This document shows, piece after piece, positions 8,504 to 16,164 of a DNA stretch of 64,000 bases (position 1 is its first letter; each line of letters opens with the position of its first letter). This stretch comes from an uncultured Bacteroidales bacterium. GTDB lineage: Bacteria > Bacteroidota > Bacteroidia > Bacteroidales > Bacteroidaceae. Made by a program: the position numbers and the translations under genes. A model generated the notes under the pieces. The model was given only the letters and a program-made list of their open reading frames with translations, was not told the origin of the DNA and searched no databases. Where the stretch lies: positions 1-64,000 of the forward strand of contig CADCBO010000009.1 of NCBI GenBank assembly GCA_902799685.1, given 5' to 3'.

Positions 8504-9286
8504 TTATTCGTTTTTTTTGAGGTATAATACTTGGATTATCATGGCCTCGGTTGTAAGGCCTTCCCGCCTGGGGTCAGGTATATAAGTGCGGGCAGAGCGG
8601 TCATTGCTTAACACTATGTCAACGTCATTGGGGCCATGCCACACTGTACCTTCTAAATTGCGGGTGGGCTCGCCGTACTGAGTGTCTAAGGCCTCACCTA
8701 CCTTAGCGGTTACTATATTGATGCTATCCTCTTTTGTGGGAGCGAAATCAAAATTGACAGGAACGAGCAGATTCAGTTCCACCATATTCAAAGTGCTGTC
8801 ATCCTTATCGACATATAGGAAAACATTCCAGTCAAAGCCCAGATATGGGATATTCTTGACACGGTAGTTAACTGTTGACACTTTACGGGATGGTATGTCA
8901 ACCTGAGCGTTATATCTCTCGTTGAACAGGTTGACTATCTCCTGCTCACTTACTGGCATTCCTATACGGAGGCCGAAGATGTCATCCTGCAGGGTGCTTC
9001 CAACAGCTTCCAATTGATTACTTAGCCGGATTTTGCTTACAAGCCTTCCGTCTACGGTGATACTGCCGTCACTTAACACCTCTACTCCAGGAAGTTTGCG
9101 GATTACTGAATCCAACGTAACACCTTCAGGCAACCTGAAGTTATCGGGACTGAATTCTGGTACACATTCAAGTCTTTCAGGAACGGGTATGGAATCGAGT
9201 ATATAAACAGGAACAACAACTGTATCCTGTGCAATTGAAGTCGCACAAACATAAAGCGTAAATAGTGACAATAACAGCTGTTTCAT
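8504..9286 (-). CDS. Secreted protein with a TonB-plug-like segment
   Basis: 260 residues from the ATG at 9286, chosen because it opens a good signal peptide (MKQLLLSLFTLYVCATSIAQ) and lies 13 bases after the previous stop. Starting at 9358 would overlap that gene without a signal peptide. Near the N-terminus SVIRKLPGVEVLSDGSITVD resembles the plug/signalling region of TonB-dependent receptors, but no barrel follows. The rest has no family I recognise. It is probably cotranscribed with the plug-like protein upstream and the DUF4419 gene downstream. Confidence 0.6.
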   Translation of the reverse strand: MKQLLLSLFTLYVCATSIAQDTVVVPVYILDSIPVPERLECVPEFSPDNFRLPEGVTLDSVIRKLPGVEVLSDGSITVDGRLVSKIRLSNQLEAVGSTLQDDIFGLRIGMPVSEQEIVNLFNERYNAQVDIPSRKVSTVNYRVKNIPYLGFDWNVFLYVDKDDSTLNMVELNLLVPVNFDFAPTKEDSINIVTAKVGEALDTQYGEPTRNLEGTVWHGPNDVDIVLSNDRSARTYIPDPRREGLTTEAMIIQVLYLKKNE

Positions 9287-9299
9287 AAATAATAGCCGG

Positions 9300-9839
9300 T
9301 TACTTGAGAGGCTGGAAGAAATTGTTAGTTGCCAGGCGGTTGTATTCTCCGGCGTCATAACTGATCACTTCGAATGTTCCGTTTCTGCCTTTTGAACCCC
9401 ATATTGCGACAAGGGATGTTCGGTCTGTCACCACTCTCGATGCCTTTACAGCTTTCTTTTTAACACCTAACAGCGCTGCAACCTTCTTCTTGGAGTATAT
9501 GTCTTTCTCCCAATCAAAAGCGGCGTATTTTTCTTTATCCACCTCTACCGGGTTTCCGTCATAAATAATCAACGGAGCAAATTCTTCTCTTGACACAGGT
9601 GGCTGAACTCCGTACATGAGACGCATATGGGTACGAAGGTATTCTGTGTCCAGGCGTATAGAATCAAAAACCGCTGCGATACTGTCTGCCAACTCCGAAC
9701 CATCATCGTTTGCATGGGCTCTTGATGCTGATTTGCTTGAAGAGCACGATGTAAACAACGGCAGCAGCAGGAGCGACACGCTGCAGAGTGTGCGGTACCA
9801 ACCACGGGAAAGCCAGATTCTGATTCTTCTTATTATCAT
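9300..9839 (-). CDS. Lipoprotein-like protein with a stand-alone TonB-plug-like domain
   Basis: 179 residues. The N-terminal hydrophobic segment ends in LLPLFTSCSSS, a plausible lipobox. The C-terminal half, from about residue 85, reads PLIIYDGNPVEV ... AIWGSKGRNGTFEVIS. This is the pattern of the TonB-receptor plug (PLIVIDGxPV ... YGxxGxNGVIxITTK) with no beta-barrel. The same module, with the intervening FDW, KKVAALLGV and KA residues, is present in the anti-sigma-like protein just upstream (9998-11041), so the two are paralogous at this domain. The function is inferred to be part of a cell-surface signalling set. Confidence 0.6.
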   Translation of the reverse strand: MIIRRIRIWLSRGWYRTLCSVSLLLLPLFTSCSSSKSASRAHANDDGSELADSIAAVFDSIRLDTEYLRTHMRLMYGVQPPVSREEFAPLIIYDGNPVEVDKEKYAAFDWEKDIYSKKKVAALLGVKKKAVKASRVVTDRTSLVAIWGSKGRNGTFEVISYDAGEYNRLATNNFFQPLK

Positions 9840-9901
9840 AGCTCAAACTATTTGTTTGCTGACAAAAATAGTTCTCATATTTACAATCAACAAGGAAAAA
9901 G

Positions 9902-9996
9902 CGTTGCAAAAACGTTGCAATTCTGCGACCTTTGCTCGCCACGCCGGATAAAGCAAGCTTTCTCTGGTCGTTTGGCTTAACGCAAACGTTGCAATT
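9902..9996. promoter_or_regulatory. Three CGTTGCAA repeats upstream of the 9300-9839 gene
   Basis: CGTTGCAA occurs at 9902-9909, 9913-9920 and 9987-9994; the last two extend to ACGTTGCAATT. On the minus strand they read TTGCAACG and lie 60-160 bases before the gene. A related TGCAAC lies upstream of the ECF sigma gene at 14779. They may be binding sites for an ECF sigma or another regulator; this is speculative. Confidence 0.25.
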
Positions 9997-9997
9997 T

Positions 9998-11041
9998 TCA
10001 TCTGTTCTTTAAGTCTGTCACCCATTGATAATGACCACTCAGTTTGCCGGCCTTACGAGCCTTGCGGTAATACCTTCTTGTGAGTATCTCTAGTGAACCG
10101 CCAGCACCCTTATCACCCCATTTTTTTTCTGCCTCTTTATTATCCAATCTCTGTACTGCCTGTATCTTGTCACCACGTATTCCTAACAAATCAGCCAGTT
10201 TATATCTGTCAAGGATGGGTGCTCCAAAGTCAAATGTAGACAATTTGGCTTCATCAACAGAAATAATTTCACCATCAAGGAGTATTAACGGATATATTGA
10301 TACAGAATCATCACCGTTTTGATTAAATTCTTTATAATAATCAACACCTGTGACATTATAATTGGCAGAACCGCCGAATCCGCCGAATCCGCCGAAACCT
10401 CCAAATCCTCCAAATCCTCCAAAGTTAAGATTGGATTCTGAAAGTGATCCATTGCCTGTAGCACCCGTTGTGATTTCTAATGATCCCATTCTAACATTAG
10501 CATTTTCCGGTTCTTTTGTCTGTTCATAGGCCGTGACTCTCTCCATCATATCGGCCGTGATACTATCCAGTTCTTCTTTGGTCATGTTATTTTGGGCTAA
10601 CAATGAGTCAAGCCCTTGCCTGTAAGTGTCATAATTAAATGAAACGGTATCATTGGACATCCGTACAGAAGTTATGGATGGCGTCATTGCAACTTTATTT
10701 TCAATTAGTTCCGGCTCAGCAAGAATACCGCCAAGCATGACGCTGTCAACGGGGTTTGATATGGTGTCTGCCGGGGCCTGAAGTTCCTCTTGTGGAGGTT
10801 CAGGATTGTTCTGTGCCATCTGGCCGGCGGGAGTTCTGTGTATTGGCAGAAGGAACAACAACAGCAGGGCTGCGGCTGCGGCAGGGATTGATATGGCTGC
10901 GGTAAGAAGCCCGCGGCGGCGCTTTGCGGCAACATCATGCACGGCCTTTCTGGAAAGGAAATCATCCCAGTCAGACTGCGGTAGCTCTGCATTGAGGCCC
11001 TCCAGATAGTCTATCATTCTTTTGTCTCTCCAGTCCTTCAT
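9998..11041 (-). CDS. Anti-sigma-like membrane protein with a periplasmic TonB-plug-like domain
   Basis: 347 residues. An N-terminal cytoplasmic region (1-43) contains the short acidic segment DYLEGLNAELPQSDWDDFL, followed by one transmembrane helix (about 44-67) and a large periplasmic part. The start overlaps the end of the ECF sigma gene (ATGA, 11038-11041), the usual arrangement for sigma/anti-sigma pairs. The periplasmic part has a GFGG repeat (about residues 207-223) and then a plug-like module (YPLILLDGEIISVDE ... WGDKGAGGSLEIL). A plug-like domain on the anti-sigma factor could be the sensing surface. That role is inferred, not shown. Confidence 0.65.
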   Translation of the reverse strand: MKDWRDKRMIDYLEGLNAELPQSDWDDFLSRKAVHDVAAKRRRGLLTAAISIPAAAAALLLLFLLPIHRTPAGQMAQNNPEPPQEELQAPADTISNPVDSVMLGGILAEPELIENKVAMTPSITSVRMSNDTVSFNYDTYRQGLDSLLAQNNMTKEELDSITADMMERVTAYEQTKEPENANVRMGSLEITTGATGNGSLSESNLNFGGFGGFGGFGGFGGFGGSANYNVTGVDYYKEFNQNGDDSVSIYPLILLDGEIISVDEAKLSTFDFGAPILDRYKLADLLGIRGDKIQAVQRLDNKEAEKKWGDKGAGGSLEILTRRYYRKARKAGKLSGHYQWVTDLKNR

Positions 11042-11616
11042 TGTCCTGTTGCTTTAAGGTAATCTGTAATGGCTTTCCTCACGCTGGCGCGGGCTTTGGC
11101 AAGAATGGATGTTGAACCGCTCTCTGTTATGTTCAAAGCCCGGGCTATCTCCTTGTGGCTGAATCCGTCTATATAGTACATATTGAACACCGCACGCCTA
11201 ACGGGTGAAAGTGTAGCCATTATCTGTTTCAGTACGTCATCTGGTATCTCACGCTCTGACCCGGCATCGGAATCCGATGCATCCAGTATCTCCTTATCAC
11301 TAACCTGTTCAAGAGGTATCTCCATGAACCTGCTGTTCTGCCTGAAGCGGTCAAATACCACGTTTATGGTAATTCTACGGAGCCATGAATAGAGTGAGCC
11401 ATCGGCTTCATTGCGGAAAGACTTGATGCTGTCCATTGCCTTTATCATGGAGTCATGCATAAGGTCACGGGACTCTTCACTGTCACCAACATATCTGAGA
11501 CAGAGCGTATACAGCCGGGCTGCATAACGGGCATACAGCTCCTGTTGCGCATCACGGTCCTTGCGGATGCACCCCTGAACAAGTTCTTTCTCAGAAAGAA
11601 AGGGTTTACTCATCAC
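11038..11616 (-). CDS. ECF-type RNA polymerase sigma factor
   Basis: 192 residues. Region 2 spans about residues 20-90 (LYARYAARLYTLCLRYVGD ... YSWLRRITINVVFDRFR). Region 4 is a helix-turn-helix near residues 130-180 (LSPVRRAVFNMYYIDGFSHKEIA). The middle is acidic. The gene overlaps the anti-sigma-like gene by 4 bases and starts a probable operon running to 7086. Its upstream region (11617-11705) is AT-rich with a run of A/T, and no clear TAnnTTTG box was identified. Confidence 0.9.
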   Translation of the reverse strand: MMSKPFLSEKELVQGCIRKDRDAQQELYARYAARLYTLCLRYVGDSEESRDLMHDSMIKAMDSIKSFRNEADGSLYSWLRRITINVVFDRFRQNSRFMEIPLEQVSDKEILDASDSDAGSEREIPDDVLKQIMATLSPVRRAVFNMYYIDGFSHKEIARALNITESGSTSILAKARASVRKAITDYLKATGQ

Positions 11617-11705
11617 TCTATTCTGCCTTTCCTGTAATAGGACGGCAAATTACTCAAAATGCGTCTTTGAAACAATGAAAAAAAGTTTGATTTGGTATAC
11701 AATTG

Positions 11706-13709
11706 TTATGGATAGACGGGACGAACAGGCATTCCCAAGAAACGTGGAGCTTCCCCGTAACTTATTTCTTTAGGAGGAAAGACTGAACATTTGGCGAGTG
11801 TGGAACCCCCATTAAATATATCTGCACGATATTGGAGCTCAGATGACCAATATTCTCCTGCTATGCCCACTTCTGCCAATCCATTCGAACCATATCCACC
11901 GGCAAAAGGAATGAATATTGAGTTCTTGTTTACTTTACTGTATGCCCTTAAGCCCTTAACTCCATTCAGCTCTTCAAGCACAAAACGACAGCCTTCTCTG
12001 AGTTCTGCAAGTTCATCATTGGTGGGCATACGCCAGTTTCCGCCCCAATTAGCATGTGCGGCATCATCTACCAAATCCAAGATTGTCTTCCCGTCCCTTT
12101 CACCCTGACGTGTTCTGTATACGTATTTGGAGAACTTCTTGCCTTCACCGTCTGGACAGTATCTATATGTGGACCACGTATATTTGATCTTGGGACTGGT
12201 CTCACCCCAAGCAAAATAGTCTCCGAACTCTTCAGGTACTTCTGCACCGACATTGCAGGTAGCCCACTTTACGCTGAGTCCTAAATCCACATACTCGTGA
12301 TTATTCTCTTTGGTTTGTTGTATTACTTCTACTTTGCCACCATAAGTCACAATCTGAGTGTTGTTAATGGGGCGGTCAGCAGAACCACCAATGAGATGCA
12401 TTTCTGAAGAAGTTCCCAAGAATGTTCCTGTTATTTCTATAGAAGAGGAAGACCCTTTTGCCGATATCTCCTCTTTTACAATCAAGATATTGGCACCTGT
12501 CTTGAAATACCAGTTCAGGTCATAATCACGTTTGATTATCGTAACCCAGCGATAATCATTTTCATTAAGTCTGGAAAAATCCTCCTTTGATATTTCCTTA
12601 CCATCCACAATATATTTAGTATAGTCCGGCGCTTCCTTTCCTATGGTGGTTATCAGAATCACTCCATTATGTCCTTTGTCGCCATATTTCTCTTTTGCTT
12701 CATCGGCCTTCATCACATAAACAGAGCCCACCGTCTCGGGCTTTACCGATGAGAGTCCGCGTTTTGATTCCTTGCCATCAATTACCACAATGCATTTGCC
12801 CAAATCAAACGATGTTTCAATGTGACTCTCACTTCTAGTCTTTGTCATCGGCCCAACAAAGCTATTGCCCTGTGTTGATGCCATCCTTTCATCCTCAAAG
12901 GGATCATAAATATTTATGCTATTCCCGGCATACGTGGTTTGGGTGGTGGTCTCTATAACTATAGGCGGCAATCCTTCCTTGTAATTATCCAAATCAAGCT
13001 CAGTATGCTCTATGTTTATTGTTTTTATCTGGCTTTTGTCCATCCTGGCCAATTCCTCCTTAGTCATCTCCTTACCATTTACCAGATATTTTGCACCTTC
13101 AAACTCCGGTTCTCCCTTTGTCTTGACAATTATAACTCCGTTCCTGCCTTTGTCACCGTATTTATTGGTAGCCGATGACCCTTTCAGGTATTCGATTGAA
13201 CTGACATTCTGTGAATTTACAGAAGAGAGACCGTTTTTTGATTCCCTACCGTCTATAATTACGAGAACATCATCATAATTTATGCTGTAATCGGTGTATG
13301 CACTTACGCTTCTGTTAACCATCACCTGACCTGCAGGCTTCCGGGCAGTATCAGGCACTCCACCATATATACCCCCATTCTGATATGCAGGATAACTGGA
13401 CATCTTTTCCGCGTATGACAGTTTGTCAACCGTATTGTCCTGACTCGTGTCGATCTTTCTGTCAATCCTGCCTGTCACATTGATATTGTGCTCACGTATG
13501 ACAATCTCTCCACCTTTCTTTCCTATGGTGTTTGCCTTGATAAAATAATCACATTCATAGTTTGTTATCTCTCCGTGAAGTTCCGCCCCGTCAATATCGT
13601 CCATGACCATTCCGTTGACTATATAGCGGTCAATGGTGTCGGTCGGCACTTTCATACCGCCCATAGCGGTCATTGAAGCAAACAACGCTGTCAGCAATAG
13701 TGTATTCAT
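11706..13709 (-). CDS. Exported protein with two plug-like repeats and a FISUMP-like C-terminal domain
   Basis: 667 residues with a short N-terminal hydrophobic segment (LLLTALFASMTAMGG). It holds two copies of a TonB-plug-like unit: VLVIIDGRESKNGLSS ... KYGDKGRNGVIIVKTK around residues 150-205, and CIVVIDGKESKRGLSS ... KYGDKGHNGVILITT around 305-360. Each is followed by a KYxVxGKExxKEd segment. The C-terminal ~190 residues (EYVDLGLSVKWATCNVGA ... YFAWGE ... NWRMPTNDEL) match the Fibrobacter succinogenes paralogous-domain type common in Bacteroidales surface proteins. It is third in the ECF operon that begins at 14779. Confidence 0.65.
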   Translation of the reverse strand: MNTLLLTALFASMTAMGGMKVPTDTIDRYIVNGMVMDDIDGAELHGEITNYECDYFIKANTIGKKGGEIVIREHNINVTGRIDRKIDTSQDNTVDKLSYAEKMSSYPAYQNGGIYGGVPDTARKPAGQVMVNRSVSAYTDYSINYDDVLVIIDGRESKNGLSSVNSQNVSSIEYLKGSSATNKYGDKGRNGVIIVKTKGEPEFEGAKYLVNGKEMTKEELARMDKSQIKTINIEHTELDLDNYKEGLPPIVIETTTQTTYAGNSINIYDPFEDERMASTQGNSFVGPMTKTRSESHIETSFDLGKCIVVIDGKESKRGLSSVKPETVGSVYVMKADEAKEKYGDKGHNGVILITTIGKEAPDYTKYIVDGKEISKEDFSRLNENDYRWVTIIKRDYDLNWYFKTGANILIVKEEISAKGSSSSIEITGTFLGTSSEMHLIGGSADRPINNTQIVTYGGKVEVIQQTKENNHEYVDLGLSVKWATCNVGAEVPEEFGDYFAWGETSPKIKYTWSTYRYCPDGEGKKFSKYVYRTRQGERDGKTILDLVDDAAHANWGGNWRMPTNDELAELREGCRFVLEELNGVKGLRAYSKVNKNSIFIPFAGGYGSNGLAEVGIAGEYWSSELQYRADIFNGGSTLAKCSVFPPKEISYGEAPRFLGMPVRPVYP

Positions 13710-13721
13710 ATCTATTCTGTT

Positions 13722-14282
13722 TTAGTTTAACGACAAAAATGAGAGTGAGTTACCGCCATCACCGGTGGACATGAGGTAGGTGCTCTCCTTTCCGCTCTTG
13801 AGTTTGATGGTTATGAGTACGGTGCTACCGGTTGGCTGGGCCAGCACGGATTCAATCTCACCAACCTCTATTCTGGAGAGCATTTCCATTCCCTCCAGAA
13901 TCTGGGCTGTACTCACTTGGAGAGTGGTTTCATCTGACTGCACAGGTTCTGCAACAGGCCTGTTCAGACGCAAACAAACCAACAGCAACAAGACTGCGGC
14001 GGCAGCTGCTGCGCTCCAACAGATTATGGTGCGTGACTTACGGGCCGGTTGCTTGTGTCCTGAGACTATGCGGTCAAACTCTGATGAGTCAAGCTGCAGC
14101 ATAGCATCTGTTTCTGAATGAACTATGCGTATGAGTGACGCTATCTGCTCCTCATCGCTGTCAACTATTGGATGCGATGTGTAGTAACGGGCCAGCATCA
14201 GTTCCTCTTGGATGGAGGTATCGGCATCCATGTAACGCTGCGCAAGAGCCATTCGCATCTGTTTGTCTTCAACAGTAATCAT
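13722..14282 (-). CDS. Anti-sigma-like single-pass membrane protein
   Basis: 186 residues: a cytoplasmic N-terminus of about 85 residues, one transmembrane helix (about 86-105, CWSAAAAAAVLLLLVCL), then a short periplasmic part ending in a beta-rich segment (GSTVLITIKLKSGKESTYLM). It overlaps the ECF sigma gene by 4 bases (ATGA at 14279-14282), which supports an anti-sigma role. No zinc-binding ZAS motif is visible. The next gene starts 12 bases further on. Confidence 0.6.
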   Translation of the reverse strand: MITVEDKQMRMALAQRYMDADTSIQEELMLARYYTSHPIVDSDEEQIASLIRIVHSETDAMLQLDSSEFDRIVSGHKQPARKSRTIICWSAAAAAAVLLLLVCLRLNRPVAEPVQSDETTLQVSTAQILEGMEMLSRIEVGEIESVLAQPTGSTVLITIKLKSGKESTYLMSTGDGGNSLSFLSLN

Positions 14283-14779
14283 AGGATTTTCTTTAGTTGT
14301 TCTGCCATCAGCCTGCGGGCTGCGGAGATGGTGTTCTTAATATTTACCTTGGGGCATCCGGTCACCTCCTCCATCTCATCGAGCGAGAGCCCAAGTTCAA
14401 CCCTCAGGTGCAGATACTGTCTCTGTCTGGGTGTGAGAATATCCAGCAACGATTGTTTTATTGTATGAATATCCGTTTCATCAGTCAATGTTGTTGCCGG
14501 TGTGCCTCCTGCCATATCAATGCCATCGATTGGCTGACTGGCGGGTTTGCCGGAGCGCAGATGTGCAAGACAGGCCTTCTTGGTGATGGTGACAGAAAGG
14601 GCATCAGGGTTCTGAACAGGATAACCGTTTTCTATCTGGTGCCACAGGGCCATCAAGGCCTCCTGGACAATATCCTCAGGCGTATCGGTTATGCCCGATT
14701 CCTGAACGAACACGCTGGCAAGCGCGACCAGCCTGCTGCGTATCCTGATAGAGAACTTGTCAAATTCCTGCCTTGTCAT
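14279..14779 (-). CDS. ECF-type RNA polymerase sigma factor (second)
   Basis: 166 residues. Region 2 near residues 15-75 contains TPEDIVQEALMALWHQI and region 4 near 110-160 contains LTPRQRQYLHLRVELGLSLDEMEE followed by the recognition helix (VNIKNTISAARRLM). It heads a three-gene operon: sigma, membrane anti-sigma-like protein, plug-repeat protein. The upstream sequence has TGCAAC about 35 bases before the start, also found near the other ECF locus. It is divergent from the plus-strand gene at 14931. Confidence 0.85.
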   Translation of the reverse strand: MTRQEFDKFSIRIRSRLVALASVFVQESGITDTPEDIVQEALMALWHQIENGYPVQNPDALSVTITKKACLAHLRSGKPASQPIDGIDMAGGTPATTLTDETDIHTIKQSLLDILTPRQRQYLHLRVELGLSLDEMEEVTGCPKVNIKNTISAARRLMAEQLKKIL

Positions 14780-14930
14780 ATATGCGTCTCTACTATATAG
14801 TTGCAGAAAACACTTAAAAGTATTCTTAAAAACTCAGTTTTTTTCTTTTTATGTGTTTTTTTCTTCTTGAAGGGATTAAAGGTTTGTGTAAAAAGCAACA
14901 TCTTTGTGTGTTGATTCACTCTTTTATGAT

Positions 14931-15389
14931 ATGACCGAGAAAAGGACAAAGACCAACGATGCGAAGCTTGTGGTAAGCAGGGAGTTTACCATTGATGATA
15001 GTGCGTGCGGAGTTATATCGGCCTGCCGTAACGGCAAGGGTAATATGCTGTCTGTACTGATACCTGGTTTTGAGAGGCTGGATCAGCCACTACAGAAGGG
15101 AGACCGCACTGTTATTGAGATTAAGAAGGGAGAAAGTATCCGTGTGAAAATGAGTGTCACCCACTCTGATGATAATAAGGGACCGCAGGACTGCTACAGG
15201 GTGAAGATAGGCAGAGAGAACATTACGGTTCCATTCCTGGACAAAGAAGGGGCTGCCGCTGTTGTGGCGGTGACTTTTAACAGAGGAGAGATTGTGTTTG
15301 ATGCAAGCAGCTCTATTGGGGATGAGGTTATTACAAGGTATCACAGCCAGATGACTGGGCGGCAGCGCAGGATTTCTGTTGTTGGGTAA
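14931..15389 (+). CDS. Hypothetical protein
   Basis: 152 residues from the ATG at 14931 (MTEKRTKTND), preferred over the in-frame ATG at 14904, which would add an odd hydrophobic start. There is no signal peptide. The protein is charged and probably beta-rich, with a Lys/Glu segment (DRTVIEIKKGESIRVKM). I recognise no family. It is transcribed away from the ECF operon, and its weak upstream box is CATCTTTG (14899-14906). Confidence 0.6.
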   Translation: MTEKRTKTNDAKLVVSREFTIDDSACGVISACRNGKGNMLSVLIPGFERLDQPLQKGDRTVIEIKKGESIRVKMSVTHSDDNKGPQDCYRVKIGRENITVPFLDKEGAAAVVAVTFNRGEIVFDASSSIGDEVITRYHSQMTGRQRRISVVG

Positions 15390-15628
15390 GTTACCGCCCT
15401 GGAGGATCCCTTTAAGAACGGCACCTGTTTGACGACATTAGACACCTTTAGGTGGCTAAGATGGAGGAGTTTGCCGTATAGGGTCCGGAAGGGAGGCCGA
15501 GTACCCTCGGAGCGTTGTTTCCCCAACCCCATAGTCCGGCGGTGCTTAAATGCATTTATGGGTATTAACAATATGCTGTATCTTTCGTCATTAATACAGA
15601 TTATGTAGAATAATACACTTATACAGCA
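15390..15628. other. Intergenic region with GC-rich hairpins, no gene seen
   Basis: The region holds short hairpins (CACCTTTAGGTG; CCGAGTACCCTCGG) and a directly repeated ATAG(GG)TCCGG, at a GC content above its surroundings. No convincing ORF was found. TATCTTTCG at 15579-15587 is a fair -7 box for the next gene. It could be a decayed repeat or a structured RNA; nothing identifies it. Confidence 0.35.
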
Positions 15629-16129
15629 ATGAAAAAATTCCTTTTTGTATTCTTATTGGGTGCTATAAGTCTTATGAGTAATGCTCAGGTTCAAGTCCTT
15701 CACCTGGGTAACCTTACTGTGGGCAATCCTTATCATGGTTGTGTTTCAACCCTTTGTTATCAGGATTCAATATACAAGTTTGTTGTTTTAGGCCACGGTA
15801 ACCATGACACCTGGGGATTTGATCTGGCCGATACTCCGCAGGGGGCGATTGCCGTACTCCAGGGTATTATTGACTCTTACCAGGGTGCTGATACTATCTG
15901 GATAGATAACTATACCATAGAGTGTGAAAAGGACCGTGGCTTTTATGTGGCCGAACCGGCTCCCGGACGTGAGTTGCCCGATGGTACCACATTCTGGTTC
16001 AGCATAGATAACATGAAAAAAGATATAAAGGCTCTGCGTAAGATAGAGAGCGGTAAGCTAAGCTGGAAAGACCGACGTCAGAAGCGTAAGATTATCCGTC
16101 TGGCTAAAAAAAGTGCAAAAGGGGTCTGA
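15629..16129 (+). CDS. Hypothetical secreted protein
   Basis: 166 residues with a clear signal peptide (MKKFLFVFLLGAISLMSNAQ). The mature protein has two Cys (CVSTLCYQ) near residue 40 and a very basic C-terminus (WKDRRQKRKIIRLAKKSAKGV). The last codons and the TGA stop lie inside a GGGGTCTGACCCC palindrome, so the repeat supplies the C-terminal residues and the stop. No family recognised. Confidence 0.65.
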   Translation: MKKFLFVFLLGAISLMSNAQVQVLHLGNLTVGNPYHGCVSTLCYQDSIYKFVVLGHGNHDTWGFDLADTPQGAIAVLQGIIDSYQGADTIWIDNYTIECEKDRGFYVAEPAPGRELPDGTTFWFSIDNMKKDIKALRKIESGKLSWKDRRQKRKIIRLAKKSAKGV

Positions 16130-16160
16130 CCCCTTTTGCACCTTTTGCACCTTTTGCTCC
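16113..16160. repeat. GGGGTCTGACCCC palindrome plus CCTTTTGCAC tandem repeat
   Basis: Near-perfect 29-base palindrome (16113-16141), its arms GTGCAAAAGGGGTC and GACCCCTTTTGCAC around one central T, overlaps the 3' end of the preceding gene. It is followed by about two further direct copies of a CTTTTGCac unit. It belongs to the same family as 835-926 and 59050-59086. The convergent BACON gene ends just beyond it, so it may also act as a bidirectional transcript end. Confidence 0.75.
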
Positions 16161-16164
16161 AGTT

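Noticed and set aside
9843..10025. 60-codon minus-strand ORF between the plug-like and anti-sigma-like genes
   Set aside because: Overlaps the end of the anti-sigma-like gene, no signal, and covers the CGTTGCAA repeats; no family resemblance.
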